Position numbers and translations under genes: made by a program. Shown piece after piece: positions 1-8,873 of a stretch of DNA of 46,765 bases. Every line of letters begins with the position of its first letter. Position 1 is the first letter of the stretch. Source of the DNA: Flavobacteriales bacterium (GTDB taxonomy: Bacteria > Bacteroidota > Bacteroidia > Flavobacteriales_D > Sanyastnellaceae); NCBI GenBank assembly GCA_947456965.1, contig CANGTU010000026.1:1-46765 (forward strand), read 5' to 3'. The notes below the pieces were generated by a model. It had not been told where the DNA came from. It searched no databases and worked only from the letters and a program-made list of their open reading frames with translations.

Positions 1-1050
1 GAACAGAGTATCGCGGATGCGGGTAGAGATCAGCCACTCTACGAGCGAGAGAAAAGGAAGCCAGAGCAGACGAGCAGCGGAGTATACAGGAAAAAAGGCC
101 AGCAGGAAAAACGAGGCCGTCGCGCGAGGGAGTGAATTCCGCGAAGCGAATGCAATACCCGATTCATCCAGTTTGAGCTTTGCCGACAGGTGCACATAGT
201 CCCTGAGGAGTTGTTTCTCCTGGTCTTCGGCCTTGTTATGCAGATAGTCAAGCACGTGGAGATAATCGTGCATCTTACCATAACTGGATCCCGACCTCGA
301 GATGGATTCGCAGAGGCCCCGGATACCGAGGTACTCATCGTAGTCATGTCCGGCCCGGATGTTAACCATTTCACGGGACAGCGCTTCTTCGATCAGATCC
401 GTGATAACTGCACTACCCCGGGCTTCGTCCAGCTGATAAGCAGCGATCAATTCACCAACCCGGATTGGCTTGCCAATGCTCACGATGACTCGTCCGCGGG
501 CGCGGTAGAACTCGCTGTAATCGATGCCCACCGGAACAATGGTGATTCGGTCAATAACTACTCCAGCCCGCGGGGCGCCGAGCAGCAAACGTGCAGCGCC
601 CTTTTTCAGAGGCACATGCAGTTGCTTCTTTCCCCGATGCGTACCCTCAGGAAACAGGGCGACAGCAGCGCCTTGTTTCCACCGGCGGTAACATGTATCG
701 AACGTATAGCGGTTTCGCTCACTCCAGTCGGGCACCCGGCTGCGATCGCGCTCGCGGTAGACCGGCATCATATTGAATTGATAAAGGATCCGGCGTACCC
801 ATTTATTTCGGAATACATCCGCCCTCGTGAGCCAGTGCAGTTGGCGATCCATTAGGACGCACAGCAGCACCGGATCCAGCATTGCATTCTGGTGATTGGC
901 AACCAGAAGCACAGGACCATCCTTAGGAATGTGCTGCCTGCCTCCGACCTCAATCCGGTCGTGGTAAAGCCAGACTCCTGCCCGCACCCAGGGCCTCATC
1001 AGCCCATACAAGAAAGAATTCCTGCGTGAATGAAAGAGGTCCTGCTGCAT
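1..1050 (-). CDS. PlsC-type glycerolipid acyltransferase, 3' end cut by the window
   Basis: The reading frame runs 350 codons from an ATG at 1050 off the left edge without a stop, so the C-terminus is missing. It shows the acyltransferase blocks of the LPAAT/PlsC superfamily: block I NHQNAMLD (His53 and Asp59 are the catalytic HX4D pair), block III FPEGT at 133-137, and an IVPVG block IV near 171-175. A hydrophobic stretch near residues 305-335 suggests a membrane anchor. The family transfers an acyl chain from acyl-ACP or acyl-CoA to a glycerol phosphate or similar acceptor at the inner membrane. It is longer than a minimal PlsC (about 240 residues), so the acceptor is uncertain. The gene starts 5 bases after gmd and is probably cotranscribed with it. 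Confidence 0.88.
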   Translation of the reverse strand, partial: MQQDLFHSRRNSFLYGLMRPWVRAGVWLYHDRIEVGGRQHIPKDGPVLLVANHQNAMLDPVLLCVLMDRQLHWLTRADVFRNKWVRRILYQFNMMPVYRERDRSRVPDWSERNRYTFDTCYRRWKQGAAVALFPEGTHRGKKQLHVPLKKGAARLLLGAPRAGVVIDRITIVPVGIDYSEFYRARGRVIVSIGKPIRVGELIAAYQLDEARGSAVITDLIEEALSREMVNIRAGHDYDEYLGIRGLCESISRSGSSYGKMHDYLHVLDYLHNKAEDQEKQLLRDYVHLSAKLKLDESGIAFASRNSLPRATASFFLLAFFPVYSAARLLWLPFLSLVEWLISTRIRDTLF

Positions 1051-1055
1051 ACAGA

Positions 1056-2144
1056 TTACTCGTGGTAATTCATCACCTTGTGTCCGCCATCGCGGAGCAG
1101 CTTATCCCTGGAAAACAAATCGATATCTGCTTTCACCATTTCGGTGACCAGTTCATCAAGCGTTATGGTATGCTTCCATCCCAGTTTTTCCCGGGCTTTA
1201 GCAGGGTTACCGATGAGCAGGTCCACTTCAGTGGGGCGGAAGTATCGCGGGTCCACTTCCACCAGCACCTTACCCGACTTTTTCTCGAGGCCTTTTTCCT
1301 CAATCCCTGATCCGGTCCATTCCAGATCGATCCCTGCGCGGGCAAAGGCCAGCGAGCAGAAATGTCTTACCGTATGAGTTTCCCCGGTGGCAAGAACAAA
1401 ATCATCGGGCGTTTCCTGCTGCATCATCAGCCACATGCCATGAACGTAATCACGGGCATGCCCCCAATCGCGCTGTGCATCGAGATTTCCGAGGTAGACT
1501 TTCTCCTGAAGGCCCATACTGATTCGAGCTGCGGCGCGGGTGATTTTCCGGGTCACAAATGTTTCTCCCCTTAGCGGAGACTCATGATTGAAAAGAATTC
1601 CGTTGCATGCATACATCCCGTAGGCCTCCCGGTAATTCCGGGTAATCCAGAAGGCATACAACTTGGCCACGGCATAAGGGCTTCGTGGGTAGAATGGCGT
1701 GTTTTCGTCTTGTGGAACGGCCTGGACCAGTCCGTATAATTCGCTTGTAGATGCCTGATAAAAGCGTGTGTGCTCGTTCAGTTTGAGAATACGAATGGCC
1801 TCCAACAGGCGGAGCGCTCCGGTAGCGTCGGCGTTAGCGGTATATTCAGGAGTTTCGAAAGAGACGTGCACGTGACTCTGTGCAGCGAGGTTATAAATTT
1901 CGTGGGGTTCGGTTTCCTGCACCAGCCGGATCAGATTGGTGCTGTCTGTCATATCCCCATAATGAAGAACCATATTCACGCCTTGCTCGTGCTGATCGCG
2001 GTATAGGTGGTCGATACGATCGGTGTTGAACAGGGAACTCCGGCGCTTCACCCCATGCACTTCATACCCCTTGGAAAGGAGCAGTTCAGCAAGGTAGGCG
2101 CCGTCCTGACCGGTAATACCGGTAATAAGGGCTCGCTTCTTCAT
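1056..2144 (-). CDS. gmd: GDP-mannose 4,6-dehydratase
   Basis: This 362-residue extended SDR enzyme converts GDP-D-mannose to GDP-4-keto-6-deoxy-D-mannose, the precursor of GDP-fucose, GDP-rhamnose or GDP-perosamine. The Rossmann NAD(P) motif is G9-x-x-G12-x-x-G15 inside GITGQDGAY. The catalytic set is visible as Thr133 and Glu135 in STSELYG plus Tyr157-x3-Lys161 in YAVAK. The length matches the family, and the ATG at 2144 puts the Rossmann strand right at the N-terminus. No GDP-fucose synthase or GDP-perosamine aminotransferase lies next to it, so the final sugar cannot be read from this window. It sits between an ABC exporter and an acyltransferase, fitting an envelope-glycan role. Confidence 0.96.
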   Translation of the reverse strand: MKKRALITGITGQDGAYLAELLLSKGYEVHGVKRRSSLFNTDRIDHLYRDQHEQGVNMVLHYGDMTDSTNLIRLVQETEPHEIYNLAAQSHVHVSFETPEYTANADATGALRLLEAIRILKLNEHTRFYQASTSELYGLVQAVPQDENTPFYPRSPYAVAKLYAFWITRNYREAYGMYACNGILFNHESPLRGETFVTRKITRAAARISMGLQEKVYLGNLDAQRDWGHARDYVHGMWLMMQQETPDDFVLATGETHTVRHFCSLAFARAGIDLEWTGSGIEEKGLEKKSGKVLVEVDPRYFRPTEVDLLIGNPAKAREKLGWKHTITLDELVTEMVKADIDLFSRDKLLRDGGHKVMNYHE

Positions 2145-2149
2145 TTGGT

Positions 2150-2157
2150 CAAAAATA
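2150..2157 (-). promoter_or_regulatory. -7-like promoter box TATTTTTG before gmd
   Basis: Read on the minus strand, this is a full match to the Bacteroidota -7 consensus TAnnTTTG. It ends five bases before the gmd start codon, which would give a nearly leaderless transcript. No clear -33 TTG element was found at the usual distance, so this is a weak call. Confidence 0.35.
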
Positions 2158-2171
2158 AGGTCCCACGGGCA

Positions 2172-4019
2172 TCAGCCCTGAATGCGGTCATTCTGTAGCT
2201 CGACCATACGCCTGTAAAGGCCATCTTCTATGGCCATGAGTTCCGCATGCGTTCCGGATTCCCGGACCATTCCTTTTTCGAGGACAACAATTCGGTCTGC
2301 ATTCCTGATTGTGGAGAGTCGGTGAGCGATGACCAGACTGGTGCGTCCCTTCATCAGGTTGTCCAGGGCCGCCTGCACCACCTGTTCACTTTCACTGTCG
2401 AGTGAGCTTGTTGCTTCATCGAGGATAAGCACAGCCGGATTTTTGAGCACCGCGCGGGCGATAGCAATTCGCTGGCGCTGGCCTCCGGAGAGTTGGATAC
2501 CACGCTCACCGACCACCGTATTCAGGCCTGAGGGGAACGACGCGATGAATTCCCACGCATTGGCTTGTCTGGCTGCGGATTCAATTTCCTTATCAGATGC
2601 ATCGGGTTTGCCGTAAGCAATATTCTCCCGGATGGTACCACCGAAGAGGATGACCTCCTGAGGCACATAGGCCATGTTATTGCGCCAGGTAGTCAGTCCG
2701 AATTGGGATGCGGGAAGCCCGTCCATCAGAATTTGGCCCTGACCTGGGTCGTAGAATCTCAGGAGCAGGGAGGCGATGGTCGATTTTCCGGAGCCTGAGG
2801 AGCCCACGAGCGCCACTTGTTCACCTTCCTTCACATCGAAGCTCACGGAGCGCAGGACCTGCATATCTTTTCTGGAGGGGTAAACGAATCCGACATCCCG
2901 GAAACTGACGTGACCTTTGAAGGATGCGGGTGCGCCGACCGGATCGTCGTGAACAGGCTCGGGTGTCATCTCCAGTAATTCCATCACTGCCGAGATGGTT
3001 CCGAAGCTCCGTTGCAGACTGCCCATTTGAGCGGCGAGACCACCGATAGATCCCGCCACGAGCCCGGTCACCATGATGAACTGGGGCAGAACCGCCTTGC
3101 TGAGTTCGCCGGTTTGCTGAAGCCAGGCACCCACTCCCATGACCAGCCCTAGGGCACCGAACAGAAAGATGATGATAAACGTTCCGAACATACCCCGCCA
3201 CACGGCACTCTTCATCGCGAAGTCGCGGATCTTGCCTACGCTGGAGGCATATCGGGCAGTTTCGTAGGTTTCATTGGCGAAACTCTTCACATTGGTGATA
3301 CCGGTGAGGGCATCATTCACGAGGACGCCAGACTCCGCCACCTTGTCTTGCGTTTGCTTACCCAGTTTGCGTATAAATCTGCCGAATACCGCAATCAGGA
3401 TGATGATAACCGGAAGCGAGCACACCATCACGAGAGTCAGTTTGTAGGACTGGCTTACCAGCCAGCCGATTCCGATAACGATGATGATTGTTTGCCGGAT
3501 GAATTCAGCCAGGGTGATCGTCAGTGTTTCCTGGATGGATGTGATATCGGACGAAATACGACTGACGAGATCGCCCACTCTTCGTTCATTGAAGAACTGC
3601 ATGGGCATAGCGATGATATTCCGGAAGGTATCCGTGCGCAGAGCCAACATGGCACGTTCGGATACATAGGAAAAAAGATAAACGCGGAAGAATGAGAACA
3701 CCCCTTGTATGATGAGCAGACCCACGAGGGCTCCAAGTGTAGTTCCGGTACTTCCCCATTCCGGGTTGAGCGGAAGCACGCGAATGATCCATTGAGTCAT
3801 GCCTCCACCGGGCATTTCACCGGCGTAGTCAGGCACAAGGAGCAGCCCAAGCAACGCAGTAATAAGCACTACCAGAATGGCAGAAAGCGCCAGGAGCAGC
3901 AGGCCTGCCGAAAAGGGCAGCCAATAGGGTTTGAGATAATGCAGGATACGGACTGAACGTCCGATATCCTCTTTCTTCAGCTTTTTCCGACCCTCATCAG
4001 GTTGCGGTACTTCGGCCAT
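2172..4019 (-). CDS. ABC transporter, fused permease and ATPase (MsbA-like exporter)
   Basis: The 615-residue protein has an N-terminal six-helix exporter transmembrane domain (about 30-350) followed by an ATPase domain. The ATPase has Walker [10 protein letters not shown] (Lys about 412), signature LSGGQRQR, Walker [14 protein letters not shown] and the H-loop IAHRL. This half-transporter layout is that of MsbA-type lipid A or lipid flippases, and it would act as a homodimer in the inner membrane. I chose the ATG at 4019 because an upstream in-frame start at 4175 would overlap the preceding secreted-protein gene by 100 bases and adds a low-complexity charged leader. It precedes gmd by 27 bases and may be cotranscribed. 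The substrate could be a lipid or drug; the sequence does not decide this. Confidence 0.92.
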   Translation of the reverse strand: MAEVPQPDEGRKKLKKEDIGRSVRILHYLKPYWLPFSAGLLLLALSAILVVLITALLGLLLVPDYAGEMPGGGMTQWIIRVLPLNPEWGSTGTTLGALVGLLIIQGVFSFFRVYLFSYVSERAMLALRTDTFRNIIAMPMQFFNERRVGDLVSRISSDITSIQETLTITLAEFIRQTIIIVIGIGWLVSQSYKLTLVMVCSLPVIIILIAVFGRFIRKLGKQTQDKVAESGVLVNDALTGITNVKSFANETYETARYASSVGKIRDFAMKSAVWRGMFGTFIIIFLFGALGLVMGVGAWLQQTGELSKAVLPQFIMVTGLVAGSIGGLAAQMGSLQRSFGTISAVMELLEMTPEPVHDDPVGAPASFKGHVSFRDVGFVYPSRKDMQVLRSVSFDVKEGEQVALVGSSGSGKSTIASLLLRFYDPGQGQILMDGLPASQFGLTTWRNNMAYVPQEVILFGGTIRENIAYGKPDASDKEIESAARQANAWEFIASFPSGLNTVVGERGIQLSGGQRQRIAIARAVLKNPAVLILDEATSSLDSESEQVVQAALDNLMKGRTSLVIAHRLSTIRNADRIVVLEKGMVRESGTHAELMAIEDGLYRRMVELQNDRIQG

Positions 4020-4074
4020 TCTCGGGATTTTAGGGCCACGAATGTAGCCCTGTTCAGCCCGCTCACCTGCATTT

Positions 4075-4602
4075 TCAGTTACCTGTTGTGCCCGTTTTGC
4101 GGACCTTGCGTAAAGTCTTTTCCAGTTCGCGGGCCATGTCGCCGGCGTGATCGAGATCAGGCAGGAAGTGGCCATACTCGGTGTCCCATGCGAACCTGAC
4201 GATAGGCTCCTTCAGAATCTCGAAAGGCACATTTTCGATGGGCTTGAACAGACCCATATCAAGGGCGATCTCCGTTTGTCCCGCCCGGGGTTTCACTTCG
4301 CGTGCATCGATGTACGCGCGCTTGTTCACGTAAGCGTCACCACCAAACTGGATTTCATATTCATGACCGAGAGGCAGATGGAACTCATAGTAGCCATTGG
4401 CCTGAGTAAAGAAGGCTACGTAGATTTCATTATCCTGGTAGATAATGACCTGCACCTTGGAGGCGGGTTTATCCGTATTGTTCACGACGTCCAGTTCGAG
4501 AACGCGACCTTCAATTACAAACAGGTCAGTGATTTGGTCTGTGCGCGCTCCGGCAGCAAGGGCGAGTGAGCAGGCAAAAGCGAGGGTAATTGATCGAATC
4601 AT
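4075..4602 (-). CDS. Secreted carboxypeptidase-regulatory-like (CnaB-type) protein, tandem paralogue A
   Basis: This 175-residue protein starts with a signal peptide (about 1-19, MIRSITLAFACSLALAAGA). A beta-sandwich region follows in which VIEGRVLELD, ASKVQVIIY and GYYEFHLPLG resemble the carboxypeptidase D regulatory/CnaB fold common in Bacteroidota surface proteins. The C-terminal third is polar and charged. No catalytic motif is visible. It shares the layout of its upstream neighbour at 4674-5198, including an LDM-x-LF motif about 110 residues in, so the two look like a tandem duplication. Function is unknown; a periplasmic or surface structural or ligand-binding role near the adjacent barrel protein is an inference. 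Confidence 0.8.
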   Translation of the reverse strand: MIRSITLAFACSLALAAGARTDQITDLFVIEGRVLELDVVNNTDKPASKVQVIIYQDNEIYVAFFTQANGYYEFHLPLGHEYEIQFGGDAYVNKRAYIDAREVKPRAGQTEIALDMGLFKPIENVPFEILKEPIVRFAWDTEYGHFLPDLDHAGDMARELEKTLRKVRKTGTTGN

Positions 4603-4673
4603 GGCAATTTCAAATTTCGCATCCCGTCGGGAGAGGGAGGCAGTGGTAAATGATGATTTTCAACACAAACAGG

Positions 4674-5198
4674 TTACTTCCGGCATTCTGCAACGGCTAC
4701 GCGTATGCGTTCATTCACGCGGCTGGTGTGGGAATTGTCCCAGACCAGGGTGCCTTCGCGCTTGTTGTAACTCGCCTTTGCGATGGGAATTTCTCCAAGG
4801 AATTCGAACTTTTTACAGCCCGGATACATCCGGAACAGTGTCATATCGAGCTCGATGATAAAGCCCCGATCTCGGCTTTGCTTAGCGAAGTCGGTAGCGT
4901 CTATTTCTACCATCTTCATCACATATCCATCACGCTTGTACTTTACCACATAACTCTTGAAAAATGAAAGGCGACTGTCGTATCGGCCCTTCGCGTTGGA
5001 CTCGATGGTACTCAGGAGTTCACCGCTGGACCAGATTTCAATCTGAGCTCCCGCGAGGAAGACTTCACTGGAGTCAGCAAGAGTTAGTTCGGTGACTCGT
5101 CCTGTCAGGCGCACATTCTGTGAATCTGCAGTCGGCTGGGCCAGTAACCCCAGCGGGGGCGCGGCCAGCAAGGCGAAGATCATGGTCAGTTGTTTCAT
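4674..5198 (-). CDS. Secreted carboxypeptidase-regulatory-like (CnaB-type) protein, tandem paralogue B
   Basis: This 174-residue protein has a signal peptide (MKQLTMIFALLAAPPLGLLAQ) and then a beta-rich domain: RLTGRVTEL, AGAQIEIWSSG, GRYDSRLSFF, YVVKYKRDGY. That order matches carboxypeptidase-regulatory-like repeats in which a strand carrying GRV is followed by a G-x-Y turn. The LDMTLF motif and the following 'FE-LGE-PI' stretch align with LDMGLF and 'FEILKEPI' in the downstream paralogue. It lies 71 bases upstream of that paralogue and 62 bases downstream of the barrel protein. No enzymatic residues are seen. A near-consensus TACGTTG lies a few bases before the ATG, so it may have its own start of transcription. 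Confidence 0.8.
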   Translation of the reverse strand: MKQLTMIFALLAAPPLGLLAQPTADSQNVRLTGRVTELTLADSSEVFLAGAQIEIWSSGELLSTIESNAKGRYDSRLSFFKSYVVKYKRDGYVMKMVEIDATDFAKQSRDRGFIIELDMTLFRMYPGCKKFEFLGEIPIAKASYNKREGTLVWDNSHTSRVNERIRVAVAECRK

Positions 5199-5260
5199 GG
5201 CGCAACGTAGTTAGTTACACCTGTTTACGCCCCCTGATCCGGATAAGTTTCATTATCAGG

Positions 5261-6004
5261 CTAATTCCCCTTCGCTTTTCGACGCTGGGGATCCTCGTGG
5301 AAGAAGTATCTAAGGTCCACAGTCAGGTAGCTTCCCGCCAATTCATAGACCACAGAGGACGGGTTCGTGTTGATTGTCACAGTTGATTTGGTGTATGCTA
5401 TCTCCTGAAATGGTCTGTGAAATGATGCGCCGAGATAGAGGAAGCCGCTTTTCCGGGTTCGCCACTCGAATCCGTAGTTGGCCAGAATGGCCACTTGTAT
5501 CCAGCGGCGGCGGAAGGTATCCTGGGAAAAATCATAGACCATGGTATCCCGCCGGACAGATGTCGAGGTGGCAATGTCGCTGGGATACATATCGAGGCAC
5601 ACGCCTCCACTGGCGTTCATCCAGAGCTGTTTACCCAGTCTGACGTAAACAAGTCCCTGCAGGGGAATTTCATAGCTCACGAACCGGTATCGGGAAGAAA
5701 CCTCGCTGTTCAGCCCTGGCACCTGCCAGTTGATGGTGAAGTTGCGTTGCACAAGAGAAATACCCGTCTCGATGCTCCACATGCGGGTTATGCCGTGTCT
5801 GACCACCATTCCGAAGTTATGACCAAACCGCGGAGTCAATTCTGCGATGAATTCGCCGTTATCAAACACCTCCCCGTCTGTATTGAAGAACTGGCTTGGG
5901 ATCATCGGCTTGAATTGGATGCCCAGAGTCGTGACACGTTCCTGAGCGCGGGCCAGATAAGCGACCAGAACCATGAAACAGACAAGAAAGAACGTCTTTC
6001 CCAT
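5261..6004 (-). CDS. Predicted outer-membrane beta-barrel protein (PorT-like family)
   Basis: The product is 247 residues with a signal peptide ending about AYLARAQ. Alternating hydrophobic and polar strands rich in aromatic residues follow (GIQFKPMIPSQFF, GHNFGMVVRHGI, WSIETGISLVQRNFTINW, LTVDLRYFF), typical of the 8-10 strand barrels annotated as PorT-like or outer membrane beta-barrel in Bacteroidota. The ATG at 6004 shares one base with the stop of the nitroreductase (TGATG), indicating translational coupling. An ATG 15 bases further upstream is possible but would overlap the neighbour. Specific function is unknown. Its neighbours, two secreted CnaB-like proteins, may be partners at the cell surface. 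Confidence 0.8.
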   Translation of the reverse strand: MGKTFFLVCFMVLVAYLARAQERVTTLGIQFKPMIPSQFFNTDGEVFDNGEFIAELTPRFGHNFGMVVRHGITRMWSIETGISLVQRNFTINWQVPGLNSEVSSRYRFVSYEIPLQGLVYVRLGKQLWMNASGGVCLDMYPSDIATSTSVRRDTMVYDFSQDTFRRRWIQVAILANYGFEWRTRKSGFLYLGASFHRPFQEIAYTKSTVTINTNPSSVVYELAGSYLTVDLRYFFHEDPQRRKAKGN

Positions 6005-6591
6005 CAGCCGGTAATCCATTGGGTAACGTATTCAAGCGGCTTGCGATGGCTTCGGGGCCATTCCCCTTCGGGATAACCGATGTAGAAAATACCCAGGCAT
6101 TTGTCTGCTGGTCCGAGTCCCAGCCAGTCGTGCATCTGCCGGGAATAAATAAATCCCGGAGAGGACCAGAACCCCGCCATTCCATATGCCGTGCAGGTCA
6201 GATACATATTCTGAACTGCGCAAGCTACGGCCTCGACTTCCTCGATTTCTGCAATTTTCCCCGATGGATCTCGCTCCAAACACACGATAACAGCGGCAGA
6301 AATATGTCTGAACCGGGCTTCGAGCTTTTCAAACTTCGCCTGGCGAAAAGCTTCTGGTGAGGTCGCTTCCTTGTAGATGCGAGGAATATGGACAGCAAGT
6401 TGTTCCATACCCTCTTGAAGAAATACGCGGAACCTCCACGGCTGGGTCAGCCCATGCGATGGTGCCCAGGTGGCGTTGGTGAGCACCAGCTCGATTTGCT
6501 CACGATGAACTTTCCGGGTGGAAAACCGCTCCGGGCTTACCGATCTGCGATCCCTTATGAGATCGGTGATTTCACTTAGGTTGTACTTCAT
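6004..6591 (-). CDS. Nitroreductase family protein
   Basis: The 195-residue product fits the FMN-dependent nitroreductase family, which reduces nitro groups, quinones or enones with NAD(P)H. The N-terminal RDRRSV and ATWAPSHGLTQPWRF stretches are the family's FMN-phosphate and Asn/Gln-Pro-Trp-like motifs, and GIFYIGYPEGEWP is the usual C-terminal glycine-rich FMN contact. The ATG at 6591 is the only methionine that leaves the family N-terminus intact; the open frame further upstream overlaps the divergent SDR gene. It is the first gene of a minus-strand run and its stop is coupled (TGATG) to the barrel protein. Physiological substrate is unknown. Confidence 0.9.
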   Translation of the reverse strand: MKYNLSEITDLIRDRRSVSPERFSTRKVHREQIELVLTNATWAPSHGLTQPWRFRVFLQEGMEQLAVHIPRIYKEATSPEAFRQAKFEKLEARFRHISAAVIVCLERDPSGKIAEIEEVEAVACAVQNMYLTCTAYGMAGFWSSPGFIYSRQMHDWLGLGPADKCLGIFYIGYPEGEWPRSHRKPLEYVTQWITG

Positions 6592-6606
6592 GGAAATGAA
6601 TGACTT

Positions 6607-6614
6607 CAAAGCTA
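6607..6614 (-). promoter_or_regulatory. -7-like promoter box TAGCTTTG before the nitroreductase gene
   Basis: On the minus strand this matches TAnnTTTG exactly and ends 15 bases before the nitroreductase ATG. It lies in the 66-base gap to the divergent SDR gene. No matching -33 TTG was found, so confidence is modest. Confidence 0.4.
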
Positions 6615-6657
6615 CAAAGGCCAAACCCCGAAGGCGGGGATTGTGTTTCTTCGCATC

Positions 6658-7419
6658 ATGAAAACCTATGTAGTAACAGGTGCTGGCAGCGGCATTGGCA
6701 GGGCTGCGGCCGTCATCCTTTCGCGTGAAGCGGATGTGAGAATCCTCTGTGTAGGCCGCAGGGAAGACCTTATACGTGAAACCCTGAGCCAGATGGGACC
6801 CGGTGATCACCGCGCGCTGGCACTTGATTGCAGAGATGCCAGCGCCTGGAGGAATGCACTGGCCGGAGATCCCTCCCAACGCGATGGCATATCCGGAGTT
6901 TTTGCGAATGCCGGAGTTGGGGGTGAGAACCATTACGGTGAGGAAGACCGATGGGAGGAGATTCTGTCCATCAATCTGACCGGAACCTATGTAACCATCA
7001 TGGAAACCTTGCCTTTGATCAGGATATCGGCTGACCCATTTCGGCATATTGTGCTGACTTCCTCTTGTCTGGCGCGGTTTGGGGTGCCGCATTACACGGC
7101 GTATTGCACCGCCAAGACCGGACTGCTGGGCCTCACCCGGTCACTTGCCGTTGAGTTGGCAGCTGAGCATATTCTGGTCAACGCTTTGTGTCCCGGGTGG
7201 GTCGATACTGATATGGCCAGATCCGGTATCCGGATGCTGGCTGACCGTGCCGGAGCCACCTTTGAAGATGAGCTGCAGCGGCAAAAGGGCTATGTTCCAT
7301 TAGGTCGCCTGTCGCAGCCCGAGGAAATTGCGGCCCTGGTGGCCTTCCTGTTCAGCAATCGTCAGACCAGTATGACCGGGCAGGCCATTGACATCAACAA
7401 CGGGTCCTTTATGATATGA
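6658..7419 (+). CDS. SDR-family NAD(P)-dependent oxidoreductase
   Basis: This 253-residue classical short-chain dehydrogenase has the cofactor motif TGAGSGIG at 7-14, the NAG motif at 84-86, a catalytic Ser in the LTSS stretch at about 133-136 and the catalytic Y149-x3-K153 (YCTAK). The C-terminal GQAIDINNG is the usual SDR closing motif. I chose ATG 6658, which begins one residue before the first Rossmann strand; an ATG-less extension to 6643 is less likely. The stop overlaps the next start as ATGA, so it is translationally coupled to the M28 peptidase. The family acts on many alcohols and ketones (for example 3-oxoacyl carriers or sugars), so the substrate is unknown. Confidence 0.9.
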   Translation: MKTYVVTGAGSGIGRAAAVILSREADVRILCVGRREDLIRETLSQMGPGDHRALALDCRDASAWRNALAGDPSQRDGISGVFANAGVGGENHYGEEDRWEEILSINLTGTYVTIMETLPLIRISADPFRHIVLTSSCLARFGVPHYTAYCTAKTGLLGLTRSLAVELAAEHILVNALCPGWVDTDMARSGIRMLADRAGATFEDELQRQKGYVPLGRLSQPEEIAALVAFLFSNRQTSMTGQAIDINNGSFMI

Positions 7420-8789
7420 GGTACTATCTCCTTCTTCTGTTCACGCTGATTGCGCCGATTGCCCGGCCACAGAAAGGTGATTCTGTTATGGTGCGGATGA
7501 TTTATGACGAGGTGCTCGCAAATGGTCAGTGCTATGATCGCCTGAGGGAATTATGCAAGGGCATAGGCCATCGGCTGGCAGGGTCGGCTCAGGCCGAGAG
7601 GGCGATCGACTGGGGGCGGGATGCCATGATCAAAAGCGGATTTGACACAGTCTATCTGCAACCGGTTGAAGTTCCGCGTTGGATACGCGGCCAGTCTGAG
7701 TCTGCGGCCTATACCACTGCCGGGAGGCGAATCGACTTGCCAGTAGCTGCGCTCGGTGGGTCTGTCGGCACGAGCGGCGAACTCTCTGCACGAGTTATTG
7801 AGGCCAGGTCACTTGAAGAATTGGCTCAGCTCGGCGAGTCGCGAATAAGGGGCAAGATTGTTTTTCTCAACAAGGCCATGGACCCCCTGCTCATCAATAC
7901 TGGCGCCGCATACGGTGGTGCCTATGACATCCGATCCCGGGGCGCTTCCGAGGCGGCGCGTTTCGGAGCCGTTGGTTGTATCATCCGGTCGCTCACTCTT
8001 GCTGAGGATCGTTATCCCCATACCGGGGCCATGCAGTATAGCGAAGATGTTCAGCGCATCCCTGCTGCCGCTCTAAGCAGTGTCGATGCGCGGGAACTGA
8101 GCATCGCGCTGCAGGCAGATTCCAGCCTGGTCTTTCACCTCAATCTCCATTGTGAAGAATTCCCGCGTACCATTCAATACAATGTCATTGGCGAGCTCAG
8201 AGGCAGTCTGTTTCCTGATGAGTACATCACGGTGGGAGGCCATCTGGATTCCTGGGACATTGGTGAGGGCGCTCATGATGATGGCTGCGGAATCGTGCAG
8301 TCCATGGAGGTACTGCGCGCCTTACGCGCACTTGGATACAGGCCACGACACACCTTGCGTTGTGTATTCTTCATCAACGAAGAGTTCGGAAATGACGGCG
8401 GCGAGACTTATGCCCGAGAAGCAAGAGAAAAAGGAGAAATTCACATTGCCGCTATTGAAAGTGATGGAGGTGGATTTACTCCACGGGGCTTCAGTATGCA
8501 GGGAACAGATTACCAGTACGAGTGGCTGCGGCGGTTGGATTCGCTGCTCGATCCTTACCATATCCATCAGTTTCGCAGAGGATGGAGCGGTGTGGATATA
8601 GCACCATTGAAAGATGACCGCGTGGCCCTGTTTGGTCTTTTGGTTGATAACCAGCGCTATTTCGACTACCACCATTCGAATAACGACGTATTTGAGCAGG
8701 TGAACCGCCGGGAACTCGAGTTAGGTTCAGCAGCGATGGCTGCGCTCGTTTACCTGATTGACCGGTCAGGTATTCCCGCTCAGCCATAG
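7416..8789 (+). CDS. Secreted M28-family zinc metallopeptidase
   Basis: The 457-residue product starts with a signal peptide (about 1-18). The C-terminal half is an M28 aminopeptidase/carboxypeptidase domain with its zinc ligands in order: His276 and Asp278 (GGHLDSW), the bridging Asp288 (GAHDDG), catalytic Glu322 and metal-binding Glu323 (INEEFG), Asp in ESDGG at about 349, and His in YHHSNND at about 419. The segment between the N-terminus and the catalytic core (about 100-240) resembles the PA-type insertion seen in Q-type carboxypeptidases. It probably degrades peptides in the periplasm or outside the cell. It overlaps the SDR stop by four bases (ATGA) and ends before a strong bidirectional terminator. 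Confidence 0.93.
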   Translation: MRYYLLLLFTLIAPIARPQKGDSVMVRMIYDEVLANGQCYDRLRELCKGIGHRLAGSAQAERAIDWGRDAMIKSGFDTVYLQPVEVPRWIRGQSESAAYTTAGRRIDLPVAALGGSVGTSGELSARVIEARSLEELAQLGESRIRGKIVFLNKAMDPLLINTGAAYGGAYDIRSRGASEAARFGAVGCIIRSLTLAEDRYPHTGAMQYSEDVQRIPAAALSSVDARELSIALQADSSLVFHLNLHCEEFPRTIQYNVIGELRGSLFPDEYITVGGHLDSWDIGEGAHDDGCGIVQSMEVLRALRALGYRPRHTLRCVFFINEEFGNDGGETYAREAREKGEIHIAAIESDGGGFTPRGFSMQGTDYQYEWLRRLDSLLDPYHIHQFRRGWSGVDIAPLKDDRVALFGLLVDNQRYFDYHHSNNDVFEQVNRRELELGSAAMAALVYLIDRSGIPAQP

Positions 8790-8823
8790 CGGGCCAGCAT
8801 TACTCAGGCACGGAGAGCATAAA

Positions 8824-8853
8824 AAAAACAGGCCGCGGCTGCGGCCTGTTTTT
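8824..8853. terminator. Bidirectional intrinsic terminator
   Basis: A perfect 13-base stem (AAAAACAGGCCGC with GCGGCCTGTTTTT) closes a GGCT loop. It has an A run on the left and a T run on the right, so it can stop transcription from both the M28 gene and the facing 1181-residue protein gene. Confidence 0.93.
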
Positions 8854-8873
8854 ATGATTTCGGGGTCAGCCCT

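Noticed and set aside
190-855. A 221-codon plus-strand frame at the left edge
   Set aside because: The minus strand here encodes an intact acyltransferase with catalytic motifs, so the plus frame is a shadow.
4020-4175. N-terminal extension of the ABC exporter
   Set aside because: It would overlap the upstream secreted-protein gene by 100 bases and carries no exporter feature.
5235-5262. Possible terminator with CCTGAT/ATCAGG arms after the barrel gene
   Set aside because: Six-base stem with a 16-base loop and no T run.
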